Shown: piece by piece, positions 26,392-35,833 of the stretch
Numbering within the stretch: position 1 is the stretch's first letter
Layout: each line of letters opens with the position of its first letter
From: Protofrankia sp963555915
Lineage (GTDB): Bacteria > Actinomycetota > Actinomycetes > Frankiales > Frankiaceae
Assembly (NCBI RefSeq): GCF_963555915.1
Contig: NZ_CAUVXL010000269.1
Coordinates: 1 to 56,921, forward strand
Direction: 5' to 3'
DNA: 56,921 nt
The notes under the pieces: model-generated
What the model was told of the DNA's origin: nothing
Seen by the model: only the letters and a program-made list of their open reading frames with translations
Database searches by the model: none
Position numbers and translations under genes: made by a program

Positions 26392-26394
26392 GGG
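26380..26394 (+). repeat. MITE-end-like 15-mer spanning a stop codon
   Basis: gcccggcaatagggg is identical to positions 760-774 of MITE copy 1, and its TAG forms the stop codon of the NTPase-TIR gene (26389-26391). No second end is visible nearby. Confidence 0.4.
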
Positions 26395-26441
26395 CGCCCG
26401 TGCGGTTGGGAGAATTCACTCTCACCTGTTTCTGAATCGGA

Positions 26442-27725
26442 TCATCTGCGGCCGGATCGTTGCTCTGTCACGGCGTGGAAGAGTGCGCGGCCGACAGCCT
26501 GAGCCCGCTCTTGTTCCGCGGTTTTCGCGCGGGCCCTCGTACCGTGCTGCACCAGGCTCCGGACCTTGCACAGCGCCTTGTCGCCAGCACCTTGTTCGTC
26601 AAACTTATCCGGATCGCGGTGGAACGCCAGCGCAGCGGCCGCGATGATCGCCCGCACGTCCCGTAAGAAGCTTGGTGTGGTACCGCGCAGCAACAGTGTG
26701 CCCGCATCGTGGATCTTCTCGAAATCTTGGAATCCCAATCCCAGTCGACCATACAGCGTATGCCCGTTCAGTGCTTCATAGGGATCCGCGAGAAGGGCAT
26801 TCACCACCTTTTCCGCTTCGCATGAAATTGCTGCTTCCGGCCAGGGCTCGGGCCAGTGGGAGGCGACTCCCGCCGCCACGGCGGGGCCGCGGATCTGTTC
26901 GACCGCCGCAAGGCACACCCGCGCTCGCAACGGTGCGGGTGGGTACTTTGCCGTGCCCACACCCATTCCAGCGTTCAGAATCGCGTCGAAGAGCGTCACC
27001 GCATAGGCCTCGCCGACCGACAGGCAGCCGTATATGTCAGCAAACACCTCGCCCGACCAGTCCAACCAGTCCGCGCTCACGCCAGCGCTTGCGATGCGTT
27101 CGCTCAAAGCGTCACCGAGATCAAAACGGTCTTCGACATGATGCCCGACCTCGTGCGCGACGTAGAGGAGGTCTGGTACATGGCGGGTCGTGTACCATGG
27201 AATACCGATCATCGGGAATGGTATTTCCCGTTGCCATCTACGGCCTTCTTCCGAACTCATTCCAAACTGGAGAAACTCGCTCCCTCGGAGCTGGGCGAAC
27301 GGCGTTCGTGAACGATTGAGGAATACCAGTGGAGGCTCGATCGCGATGGTGGGATCACCTCGAACGCTACCGACCTCGACCGCTGGCCGGAAGCAGGCCC
27401 AGGCAAACTCGTCAGCGACTGTCAGAAAATCCCTGGTCCATTCGACGAAACGGAGCGTCAGCTTCGAGCGAAAAAAATCCCAGGCATGATGCAGGTCAAG
27501 AATAATATCCTGACGATCATCGATCGAACACGTCGCGTCCTGCATCTGCACGCCGGCTTCCTCGGCAAATGCTTGAAGCATTGTGACGATGCTCCGCACC
27601 TGGCTGTGATGTTTCTCCAGGGGTCGGCCTTCCATGGCTTCTTGCTCCCACAGGCAAAGTTCGTTCGACAAGCTCTCCACCTGATGTTTCCATTCGACCC
27701 GGCGCCGTTCGTCCAGCCGGCTCAT
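26442..27725 (-). CDS. Zincin metallopeptidase (HExxH)
   Basis: A 427-aa cytosolic protein. It carries the zinc-protease motif H191-E-V-G-H195 and, 31 residues later, SGE226-VFAD, the third-ligand glutamate pattern of gluzincins (E-x-x-x-D). No signal peptide or membrane helix is seen. It is the last gene of the CHAT operon, with its start overlapping the stop of the giant STAND gene by 4 bp, so it is likely produced with it and may be a maturation or relay protease. I do not recognise a named family. The adjacent convergent gene ends 51 bp away. Confidence 0.75.
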   Translation of the reverse strand: MSRLDERRRVEWKHQVESLSNELCLWEQEAMEGRPLEKHHSQVRSIVTMLQAFAEEAGVQMQDATCSIDDRQDIILDLHHAWDFFRSKLTLRFVEWTRDFLTVADEFAWACFRPAVEVGSVRGDPTIAIEPPLVFLNRSRTPFAQLRGSEFLQFGMSSEEGRRWQREIPFPMIGIPWYTTRHVPDLLYVAHEVGHHVEDRFDLGDALSERIASAGVSADWLDWSGEVFADIYGCLSVGEAYAVTLFDAILNAGMGVGTAKYPPAPLRARVCLAAVEQIRGPAVAAGVASHWPEPWPEAAISCEAEKVVNALLADPYEALNGHTLYGRLGLGFQDFEKIHDAGTLLLRGTTPSFLRDVRAIIAAAALAFHRDPDKFDEQGAGDKALCKVRSLVQHGTRARAKTAEQERAQAVGRALFHAVTEQRSGRR

Positions 27726-30700
27726 GCCTGAATCAGCGCCGAGGTCGCTGCGAAAACGGCGGTGGTGCGCGCTGCCCAGCGGTTGACATCGCCCGACGCC
27801 GGCACGGAGGCCGGCCAGACGCGCTCACGCAGATCGCGGATGGCAGCCAGTACATCGACTTGTCCGCGCAGCCCCTCGGCCAATGCACGGGTCACTTGTT
27901 TGCTGTGGCGCAATTCGAGCCCGGCGGCCACCACCACGGGTGCCACAGCCTGTTGGAACAGCAGCGCCGCGAAAAGATTACGGAGGAGTAGTTGGGAGTG
28001 GAAGTCCGCGGACGAGCCGGGCGGCGGCGGGTCGAGCACCACGACCGGCGCGGTACCCGGTTCGCATTCGGCAATCCAGCTCGCAACCTCCCGAGGCCGG
28101 ACGTCGGTACCGCGGACCCCGCCCGCCGGCCGTCGGTGTGGGCCGTCGGCGGAGAAATCGAGGCACGGAGAATCACCGATCATTGCCAGCGGTGCCCGCA
28201 GGTGCAGTATCGCGGGAGTCGGGATGTCGTTGTTCCGAATCAGTCGCAGCCCAGTATTCCCCAGATCCGACCGCTTGATGTGCCAAATCTGATAGTGACA
28301 CTCCTCGTATTCCCGCACGATGTCGAACAGTGTCGACTCGCCGGACGGTTTGGCCTGGTAGTCGGCGCGCGTCGCCGGCCTCACGATCGCAACCAATGGA
28401 CGATTTCCATCGATATCTTGCTCCCGCAGCGACCTCCGCAATGACTCGTATAGTTCGCGAGCCCGATCCGATGAAACAGAAAGCGTGTCCTTATCGTCGG
28501 CCCGCAGGTTCGCGAAACTTTTGACGTCCGTGGCCCGCGCGGCTTCCAACCAGCGGGTGTTCACCTTGTTGGCCGCGGAGGGCATGCAACGGTACATGTT
28601 CAGCCGCCTGTGGCGGTTCCCATCCGCAGGCGGCAGGTCAGTCAGCTCCCACGGCAACATCTGAACTCGGGGCTCATCCGATTCGAGCTGAAGTCGGTAT
28701 CTCATCACGTCACGATCAACGGCCTGTGACATGATCCCGGAAAGGACAGCCGCGAGTCGCGGCGGAAGATAGCCTTCATCGGCCGCCATCAGGCGCTGGA
28801 GTTCATCAATGTCGACGGTCACGCCATCAGGTCTGGTAACTGGATACGGTTTGTCATCTTCACTGCCCTCAAAGACAATCTTGATCTCTTGTTGCGGCAC
28901 CGGCAGACCGAGACTGTCATAGATGCGCCGTGCTTTGTCTTTGCTGTCGTCCCGCTGATCGGCCGGCTCGATCTCGGCGCGCGCATCGTATATCGCCGCC
29001 GTCCAGCGTGACTTCGTCCGCACCTTACCGGCGCTGTCGACCGCTTCCTGGAGATACCGGACCACAGCATCACCATTACCTGCGTCGCGGGCTTCTCCGG
29101 CTGCTGACGGCTGCTTGGCCAGTAGTTTGAAGGCCCAGGCGCGCAGGAGCCACAATCTCTCGTCGCTGTCCGGCAGGCTTCCAGCGACCAACGACTCAAG
29201 ATGATCCCGCAATATCGGATCAAAATTACGCTGATAGGGACCAGAATTGAGTTCAGCATAGTGATCACTGGGACGCGACCAGCGCCATCGCGCCAACAGC
29301 GACCTAGCCTCGGGCTGCGGGTTCCCCAGCGACCGCTGATCACGACAGACCCGTCGCGCTTCGCGGAACAACGGCGTTCGCAAAGTCGTGTTGGAAAGAA
29401 GAACGCCGGGGCCGTCCAGTTTTGCGACCTCCGAACGGAGCCCTTTAAGTTCGTCCGAATCCGCTCGCGGCGTATCGCAGAATTCAAGATCCGCCAAGGG
29501 AAGAAATCGAGCGGTCACCGGCCGGATCTTAGGGAGCTCTGCGGTTAGCCTGACGGCAAAATGACCCGCCGCCGCACGTACGTCTTCTGTGTTACTACTC
29601 TGATGGCAAAGTACCAATCCGGTCACCGCGACGCGGGCAGCGATCTGCGGTGGCACGACGCGTTCGGTCATCGCCGTGAGGCAGTCCGTCAAGACGCCGA
29701 TAAACCTCAGTATTTCCGCACCGGACGCTTTGATCGCCTGAGCCTGCACAGCGAGTAGCCAGATACGGACAGAAACCTCGTCGAAACGTCCGTTCGGCTC
29801 GACAGCCGGTGGGTTGGACACGTCATCGGGCAGTTCTTCGCTGGCCGTTGCGATGTCCCCGACGTCCCGCATCAGGAACGCCCCATATGCCAATCGCCAC
29901 GTGGGGTGCCCGCTCGTATATCCCAACCCGCGCCACAGTTCCCCAGCCTCGCGAAACTTCTCCCCCGCCTCGTCCAACATGAGCAACTCGCCGAGAAGCG
30001 AGGCGTGAAGCTGCAGGGTGAGGGCACGATGGCGGATGCCGTCCTCGACCGATGAGAAATCATCATCGGGGATGATCATGGCCTGGTCGAGACAGCTCAA
30101 GGCGGTACGCTCATCGCCGAGCAGCAGGGCAGCCTCAGCCTGTGCCCGAATCAGTGCGGCCCGTTCGGCAGGGGCAAGATCAGCCCTGCCAACCAATGGA
30201 GCCGGGTCGGTGAGCGCCCGCCGTGCAGTATTGGCAGCTTCCTGCGGCTCAGCGCACCGCAACAGCAGGTGTATCCGCCGAAGCTTCAGCGTAACCGATG
30301 GGGATCCACCATCGGGGACGGCCCGCAGTGCAGCGTCGAAGTCGCCTCGCTGTTCATGGTGATCGGCGAGCGCGAGCGTGATCTCTTCCTCACGGCCGCT
30401 CCAGCCGGCGGCGGCGGTCAGCGCATTCCTGTAAGCCTCAATAGCCCGATCATCGCCTAGCGCCGCGCGGCAGTCACCGACTACCTGCCAAACGTCGATC
30501 TTGTCACCAAGGTCCTCGGACGTGTGGCCAGAGATGACGTCAAGCACAGGCTCCGCGATCTCCAGTGCCTCCCGGGCCGCCCCCTCGGCCAGCCGGACAG
30601 CCGCGCGGACCGCGGCCGCCAAGACGGGTCGCGGCGACGGTTCCACACAGAGCTGGTCGTAACGGCTCAGGTGGCGTGCGGCTGCTGACCAGCGTGGGTC

Positions 30701-32869
30701 GGGGGCATTCGCCCGGTGCAGCCGTGCCCGCCGGGCAGCAGCATAGGCGAGGAGCAGTTCCGCCTCACCTGGGACAAGCGAACCGACAGTCGGGTTCCCG
30801 TCCTCATCCTGATAATCTTCCCCCAGGATATCCTGGGCGAGTACCGTCAGGTCGTCGAATGCCCCGGCGCGTCGGCAACGCAGGAGCGCACCCCGCCATT
30901 CATCCAAAGCCTCTGGAGCAGCACACTGGAATTTGTGATAGACAACCTCCCGGTAGCAGGACACCCATTCAGCACCCCGCCCGGGCTCAAAATCCACGGA
31001 TTTCCGGAGGAAAGCCTCTGCAAAGGCACGGTGCAGGTCCTTGAAGACCGGTTTTTCGGCGATAAGCTCGCGCATCCACCGACGTGTGTGGCTGTGGAAG
31101 ACGACTGCTTCCGGGTCATCCACGGAATGTTGCAGGAATGGCAGGATGCCGGCATGGGCGAGCAGGCCGGCCCAGATTCGATCCAGTTCGTCCTCACCGA
31201 CGCGTTCGAAATACGGGCGCATCACTGTGCGGACGGCCTCGAACCGCAACCGTCGCGGCACGATCCCGTATTGCAACAGCCACCGCACGGCCGGGTCGAC
31301 TATGCTCTGCGACACTCTTTCGAGCAGGTGAGGCAATACCTGCTGGCCGTCCGTGTCGAGCGGGGTGACCTCCCCATTGTGGTCGATCAGATCGGTGTAA
31401 AGATCGGCATAAAGCGCCAGCGCCAACGGTGAACCACCAGCCATAAGAACACCCGTTGTCACCAGGTCGTCGTCCTCAATGCCGCGTTTCTCCCGCAGGT
31501 AGCGCCTGGCGGTCTCTTCGTCGAAGTTCGTTACTTCGATCTTCTCAAGGCCGGCGAACCAGCCCAACACGTCCGACCCGTCAGCGGGACGAGCACCGAT
31601 CGTCTCCAGCCCAGACGTGAGCAGTTCAGGACATGGGCCGGCAAGGATCAAGCGTAACGTCGGGCACTTGCTGTGTACATCAGCAAGCAGCCTGAGGAGA
31701 ACAAATGTCTTCTCCTCATCGAATTTGAACAGCACGTCGACCGAGTCAACGACGACAACAACCGGTTGATTCGACGACCCGTAGTTGAGCTTGGTGATAA
31801 ATTCTTCCTTGGCTGCCCGCTCGGCATTCGCGGAGAACGGGTCGCCAGGCAGAAGCCGCGCAGCCACCGCGAGTTGCTCCGAGGGCTCCGTCTGCCGAAG
31901 CAGACTGGCGAACATTTCATTTTTTTCAAGAAGTACGCTGAAGTTCGCGGTGTCCGTGTGTAACTGCAACTGCGCGGCGATCGGTAGCAGGATCAACCAC
32001 GGATGTCTTCCGAGAATGACCGGGTCGAGCGCATCCAGGTCGACCCAGGCACAGGGAATGTCAGCGGGCTGCCTGTCCCCACCAGCCTCTTCGCCGGGAT
32101 GTTCCGGAACGCAACGCCGGGCGATGAGCCACTGCAGACCCATGGATTTACCGCTGCCGTCGGCTCCGAACATGTACCAGCCGCGAACACCGCCGTCGTT
32201 TGACAGCAGGCGCTCCACCTGCTCACGCCAGCCGCTAGGCGGCAGAAAATGGGCCGACCGCCGATGTTCCACAGACCAGTACTGCTGCCGACGCAAGTAG
32301 GTGGCCCTGCGGTCGTAGTAATCGCGAAGCCCAGTACGATCGACGCGAAAGTCGTCGCCCAATATACCGAGAGCATCCCGGAAACGGGCGAAATCGCGAG
32401 CCCGGTCCGCGGCGTCAAACTCCGCGCCGAACAGCCTCTTGGCCTCCGGCTGATCAGCGATCATCAGGTGCCGGAGATACTCAAGCCGGTTGTTTCGCTC
32501 CCGCTGATAACTCGCCAACTTAGCGGACAAATCCCTTAATTCAGCCGATTTGTCCTGCTTGCACTCCTCTCGCCGCCAATCCTCCAGACAATTTTCACGT
32601 TTCGTGGCTTCCAGCCTGAACTGATTTTTCCTGCCTGGAGCCTTCTCAACAAGTCCATGCCACTCAAGCACGTCGAGACCGGGGCCGTCTTCCAACTCCA
32701 CCTCGGGCGGAAGGATTGCCTGCAGAGCTCCCCTGTCAAAGATGTGAGCCACCAAGCAGAATTGCAACAGGAGATCCCGGCTCGCGGGCAGAGACGATTG
32801 TCCGGACGGCCCACTAGTTCCACCGGAATCCAGGCGGCCAACCTCGGCGTACGGCGGAATCATTTTCAT
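27722..32869 (-). CDS. Giant STAND-type NTPase with degenerate CHAT domain
   Basis: A 1715-aa protein. After about 200 residues with a winged-helix-like start and a charged helix comes a STAND/AAA NTPase: Walker A G235-A-D-G-S-G-K-S242 and Walker B VVVVVD375. Residues about 640-1300 are helical TPR-like repeats. The C-terminal 330 residues have a CHAT (caspase-like) layout: LPWEL near 1405, the His strand as ILHLRAPL near 1555 (not HxxGH), and the Cys strand as VVVLDPPPPG near 1610 (no cysteine). It is thus probably a non-catalytic CHAT fold. STAND proteins oligomerise on sensing a trigger, so I infer a sensor or scaffold that activates the CHAT protease encoded just upstream. It has 4-bp overlaps on both sides. 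Confidence 0.75.
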   Translation of the reverse strand: MKMIPPYAEVGRLDSGGTSGPSGQSSLPASRDLLLQFCLVAHIFDRGALQAILPPEVELEDGPGLDVLEWHGLVEKAPGRKNQFRLEATKRENCLEDWRREECKQDKSAELRDLSAKLASYQRERNNRLEYLRHLMIADQPEAKRLFGAEFDAADRARDFARFRDALGILGDDFRVDRTGLRDYYDRRATYLRRQQYWSVEHRRSAHFLPPSGWREQVERLLSNDGGVRGWYMFGADGSGKSMGLQWLIARRCVPEHPGEEAGGDRQPADIPCAWVDLDALDPVILGRHPWLILLPIAAQLQLHTDTANFSVLLEKNEMFASLLRQTEPSEQLAVAARLLPGDPFSANAERAAKEEFITKLNYGSSNQPVVVVVDSVDVLFKFDEEKTFVLLRLLADVHSKCPTLRLILAGPCPELLTSGLETIGARPADGSDVLGWFAGLEKIEVTNFDEETARRYLREKRGIEDDDLVTTGVLMAGGSPLALALYADLYTDLIDHNGEVTPLDTDGQQVLPHLLERVSQSIVDPAVRWLLQYGIVPRRLRFEAVRTVMRPYFERVGEDELDRIWAGLLAHAGILPFLQHSVDDPEAVVFHSHTRRWMRELIAEKPVFKDLHRAFAEAFLRKSVDFEPGRGAEWVSCYREVVYHKFQCAAPEALDEWRGALLRCRRAGAFDDLTVLAQDILGEDYQDEDGNPTVGSLVPGEAELLLAYAAARRARLHRANAPDPRWSAAARHLSRYDQLCVEPSPRPVLAAAVRAAVRLAEGAAREALEIAEPVLDVISGHTSEDLGDKIDVWQVVGDCRAALGDDRAIEAYRNALTAAAGWSGREEEITLALADHHEQRGDFDAALRAVPDGGSPSVTLKLRRIHLLLRCAEPQEAANTARRALTDPAPLVGRADLAPAERAALIRAQAEAALLLGDERTALSCLDQAMIIPDDDFSSVEDGIRHRALTLQLHASLLGELLMLDEAGEKFREAGELWRGLGYTSGHPTWRLAYGAFLMRDVGDIATASEELPDDVSNPPAVEPNGRFDEVSVRIWLLAVQAQAIKASGAEILRFIGVLTDCLTAMTERVVPPQIAARVAVTGLVLCHQSSNTEDVRAAAGHFAVRLTAELPKIRPVTARFLPLADLEFCDTPRADSDELKGLRSEVAKLDGPGVLLSNTTLRTPLFREARRVCRDQRSLGNPQPEARSLLARWRWSRPSDHYAELNSGPYQRNFDPILRDHLESLVAGSLPDSDERLWLLRAWAFKLLAKQPSAAGEARDAGNGDAVVRYLQEAVDSAGKVRTKSRWTAAIYDARAEIEPADQRDDSKDKARRIYDSLGLPVPQQEIKIVFEGSEDDKPYPVTRPDGVTVDIDELQRLMAADEGYLPPRLAAVLSGIMSQAVDRDVMRYRLQLESDEPRVQMLPWELTDLPPADGNRHRRLNMYRCMPSAANKVNTRWLEAARATDVKSFANLRADDKDTLSVSSDRARELYESLRRSLREQDIDGNRPLVAIVRPATRADYQAKPSGESTLFDIVREYEECHYQIWHIKRSDLGNTGLRLIRNNDIPTPAILHLRAPLAMIGDSPCLDFSADGPHRRPAGGVRGTDVRPREVASWIAECEPGTAPVVVLDPPPPGSSADFHSQLLLRNLFAALLFQQAVAPVVVAAGLELRHSKQVTRALAEGLRGQVDVLAAIRDLRERVWPASVPASGDVNRWAARTTAVFAATSALIQA

Positions 32870-35016
32870 GTCCGGGCCTGCAGTTTACCGTCATCCTCTG
32901 CCCGGATCCGAATTTTGTTGAACCCACGAAATGACCTCTCAAGAGTTTCTGGCAGCGTGTTGAGGAAGCTATCCAATCCCTCTGGACCAACGAAATTCTG
33001 GCCCAGACGTTCGAGATACTCGCGGAACAGCCGCTTAAACTGATCGCCAGGAGGTTTGAGAGGTCCTATTACCGCACCCAGGTGCCCTTCGACCGCGGGT
33101 AACGGCTCGACCGACGATGTGATATTCCACATGAGTACGACCCGTAGCCGTCCCCGCCTTTCGGCTATTATCGGTATTATAAAATTATTATAGAAGAGGT
33201 CGAATTTATTACGGTCCATACAGCCAACGCAATTTTCCTCAGGGTTGCGAGATGTACGATTCCCCACCTTGATGTGATCAAGAAAGATCACCCGTGCGGT
33301 GTCGCCGTCACACCTCCGCGACACCTTGACGAGTTCCTTGAAGAACTCTTTTACGGTACGCACGGTGAGTTTGTCATCGACTTCTACAGGGTACGGCGGG
33401 AGATAGACACCACTGAATTCACCCCTCGGAAGATGATCCGGATTTTCCACGTCCGTCATCGCTTCGAAAATTAGGGTAACTATATCCAGTGCATTTTCAA
33501 CAGAGACTTCGACCGGTAGTTCGCTGACGTCCTGCACCTGTTGTCCATCGGCGTCCTGCCGGCGCACCAGGTTATTGCAGTCAATATAGGTGACCCGGAG
33601 CCCGCGCTGCCGTAGGCTCAGCAACGCCCACAGAGCGAGCGACGTCTTGCCTGATGTCTTGTTCCCGCTGATGACCGCAAAATTCTTCGGCTTTTCTTCA
33701 GTGACGCGGGGCGGGTCGAGTGCCCACCATACACCTCTACGTTCCGTGTCGCGGTCGACGAGGACGGAGTTTCGATGCATTTCCGGGCTGTGAAACACCT
33801 GAAGGCGTTTGACCGCCGTGCTGTCGTCGGGGTCGAGGTCCAGATGTAAAAGATCTCGCCATGGACGGACACTCAGCAACCGGGGCACGGCCCACACGGG
33901 ACTGTCGATACGCAACTTGTATCGGGCAACTGCAATCGCCTGGTCAATCGCGGGAAGATCACTCCTGCCGAGGGCATCATAGAAGCCACGGGAAAATTCG
34001 ACTGCATGGCTGGAGTCGATCTCAGCCCGCATCGCGACCACGGCACCCGCCCCGGAGTTCAGAAACGCCTGTGCAAGATCCTTCGTATCACTAGTCGGGT
34101 CGTTACCCTCGGTGCGGCAAACGTTGAGGACGACGAGTCTCGGTTTCCGCAAAGTGAGGGTGCTGTTACCGACCTCCCCCGCACCTAGCTGCCAGTCCCC
34201 ATCGATTCTCGACTTGAAGCCGAGCATCGAAGCGCCGTTCTGCATAGAAATCACATGTCCAATAAAATGCAGGACATGTGGATGCAATACGTCGATAGTG
34301 TCGGCCAGTTTCTTCTTTGACGGTCCGTACAGCACCTCAGTATGCACGCTCACCGACCGGGCAGCAAGACCCGTTGTGATGCTCGCGACTTCCTGATCCG
34401 CCAACAGTCCAGGCGTGTCCGGCTCACAGACGACGACCAGGACTCGCAATGGGCCTTTCTCCGTACCTGGATGCCACGGACGGTTGCGCCGCTGCCACAG
34501 CGACCAGGGTATGTTGTGATTCTGGAAGAAAAAGCCGGAGAAGTTCTCGTGCACCGGCCCGCATCCGTACATCAGCTCCCATGGCAGGTCACGCAACCCG
34601 CCCTGCTGGAGTGGCTCATCGGGCAGCGCGAGCAGCACCCGATTCGGAGGATCCGTTTGAAGCGCGAGCCACTGCTCCTGAACCTCCTGTCGGTTGACCA
34701 GGGCAAACAGGCTCTCGCCCACCCCCTGCCGCAGGCTGTCGTCTCCAGCGTTGCTCAGCGGTCTTGTCTCAGCTATCTGTTTCCGAACGGCCTGCACCTC
34801 AGCCGCCGAGAACGATGCCCCGCCCGCTGTCAATAGCCTGGGAGAGCCGCTCTGGCCGACTCCGCATGGCTCGTCGTAACGGTACAGGTTAACGACATAG
34901 TTTCCCGGCTTCGTCGGGTCGGATCGGATGTCGAAGACCGCGGTCGGCCTGGAGTTCGCACAGGGAACCAACGGCGGTTGTTGCACCGGTGACGGGTTCG
35001 ATTGGTAGGTCGTCAT
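32866..35016 (-). CDS. CHAT protease fused to P-loop NTPase
   Basis: A 716-aa protein. Residues 1-380 are a CHAT domain with LPWEL (144-148), the catalytic histidine in VLHFIGH254 and the catalytic cysteine in VVLNVC300, so the dyad looks intact. Residues 400-716 carry a P-loop NTPase: Walker A G451-N-K-T-S-G-K-T458 and Walker B VIFLD580. CHAT proteases are caspase relatives that cut a specific partner in prokaryotic defence. I chose ATG 35016 because it lies 4 nt after the stop of the preceding gene; a start at 35112 would overlap that gene by 92 bp. The natural substrate candidate is the preceding 270-aa protein. Confidence 0.8.
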   Translation of the reverse strand: MTTYQSNPSPVQQPPLVPCANSRPTAVFDIRSDPTKPGNYVVNLYRYDEPCGVGQSGSPRLLTAGGASFSAAEVQAVRKQIAETRPLSNAGDDSLRQGVGESLFALVNRQEVQEQWLALQTDPPNRVLLALPDEPLQQGGLRDLPWELMYGCGPVHENFSGFFFQNHNIPWSLWQRRNRPWHPGTEKGPLRVLVVVCEPDTPGLLADQEVASITTGLAARSVSVHTEVLYGPSKKKLADTIDVLHPHVLHFIGHVISMQNGASMLGFKSRIDGDWQLGAGEVGNSTLTLRKPRLVVLNVCRTEGNDPTSDTKDLAQAFLNSGAGAVVAMRAEIDSSHAVEFSRGFYDALGRSDLPAIDQAIAVARYKLRIDSPVWAVPRLLSVRPWRDLLHLDLDPDDSTAVKRLQVFHSPEMHRNSVLVDRDTERRGVWWALDPPRVTEEKPKNFAVISGNKTSGKTSLALWALLSLRQRGLRVTYIDCNNLVRRQDADGQQVQDVSELPVEVSVENALDIVTLIFEAMTDVENPDHLPRGEFSGVYLPPYPVEVDDKLTVRTVKEFFKELVKVSRRCDGDTARVIFLDHIKVGNRTSRNPEENCVGCMDRNKFDLFYNNFIIPIIAERRGRLRVVLMWNITSSVEPLPAVEGHLGAVIGPLKPPGDQFKRLFREYLERLGQNFVGPEGLDSFLNTLPETLERSFRGFNKIRIRAEDDGKLQART

Positions 35017-35020
35017 GGCG

Positions 35021-35833
35021 TCAGACGGATTGGGCACCGGCAGCGTCATCCGCCGACTCGGGCGGCGCTTCGCCTGGGGGAAGCACGTCGATGACGTGTT
35101 CGGGATGCTCACCCACGTAGTTGATCAGTGCGGGGGGAACGTCCGTCGGGAAGGCGCCAAGGCCACCCTGACTCATCCCGAAGTCTTCCACCACTCTACG
35201 GAGAAAGGTCCTCTTCAACCGCGTTACCTGGAACATCGGTGTGCAAGCCTCGACCGTCCAGGAGTCGTTGCGGGCGGTGGACCGGTCGAGGTCGAATTTC
35301 ATGGCGAGATCGACGACTGTGAACGGCCCCGACCCGACGCCCGCTCGGGCGTTGAGCCGCACCGAGCCACCGGACTCGCTCGCGCCGAAGAGGAGAATCC
35401 CGCCGGACGCCGTCACCACGGACGTGACCACGACCTTGTCGAGGTCCCAGTCGTCGGCCCACCACCGCCGCAGCAAGGTTGTGGCGACCTTCGTCGCGTC
35501 CGCGACGTCGACCTGGGTCACCCCGTCATAGGCCACCAGCATGGCGTCGCCCCGCCGGAACCGGATCTCCGCCTGCATGCGGGCATCCGCGACACCCGCT
35601 GCCGGCGCAAACGTGATGTCAACGCTTCCGTTCGAGTCATGCTCAAAACTCGGAATCGATGTTCCGGCGCGGACGGATAGTCCTGCGGTCATATCGCCGG
35701 CCCGCACTAACCTTCCCGACGTCGCCACAAAGATGTCGCCGACCGCGACGACCCTGGTCAGGGGCCAGTTCACCCACCAGTTCGGCCAGCGCTGCGCCAT
35801 GATGTTCCGGTAGCTTCCCACAACGTCTGGCAT
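35021..35833 (-). CDS. Beta-rich protein before CHAT protease, candidate effector
   Basis: A 270-aa protein of no family I can name with certainty. The start is ATG 35833 with GGGGGGAAC directly upstream; an upstream extension has no ribosome site. It is mostly predicted beta strands (SVDITFAPAAG, DKVVVTSVVTASGGILLFGAS, VRLNARAG), with a helix at DATKVATTLLRRWW and an acidic, Pro-rich last 35 residues. Its size, strand content, position directly before a CHAT protease and possible removable tail recall bacterial gasdermins, which are pores released by protease cutting. I see no diagnostic motif and no N-terminal cysteine for acylation, so this is only a hypothesis. It is the first gene of the four-gene operon. 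Confidence 0.55.
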   Translation of the reverse strand: MPDVVGSYRNIMAQRWPNWWVNWPLTRVVAVGDIFVATSGRLVRAGDMTAGLSVRAGTSIPSFEHDSNGSVDITFAPAAGVADARMQAEIRFRRGDAMLVAYDGVTQVDVADATKVATTLLRRWWADDWDLDKVVVTSVVTASGGILLFGASESGGSVRLNARAGVGSGPFTVVDLAMKFDLDRSTARNDSWTVEACTPMFQVTRLKRTFLRRVVEDFGMSQGGLGAFPTDVPPALINYVGEHPEHVIDVLPPGEAPPESADDAAGAQSV

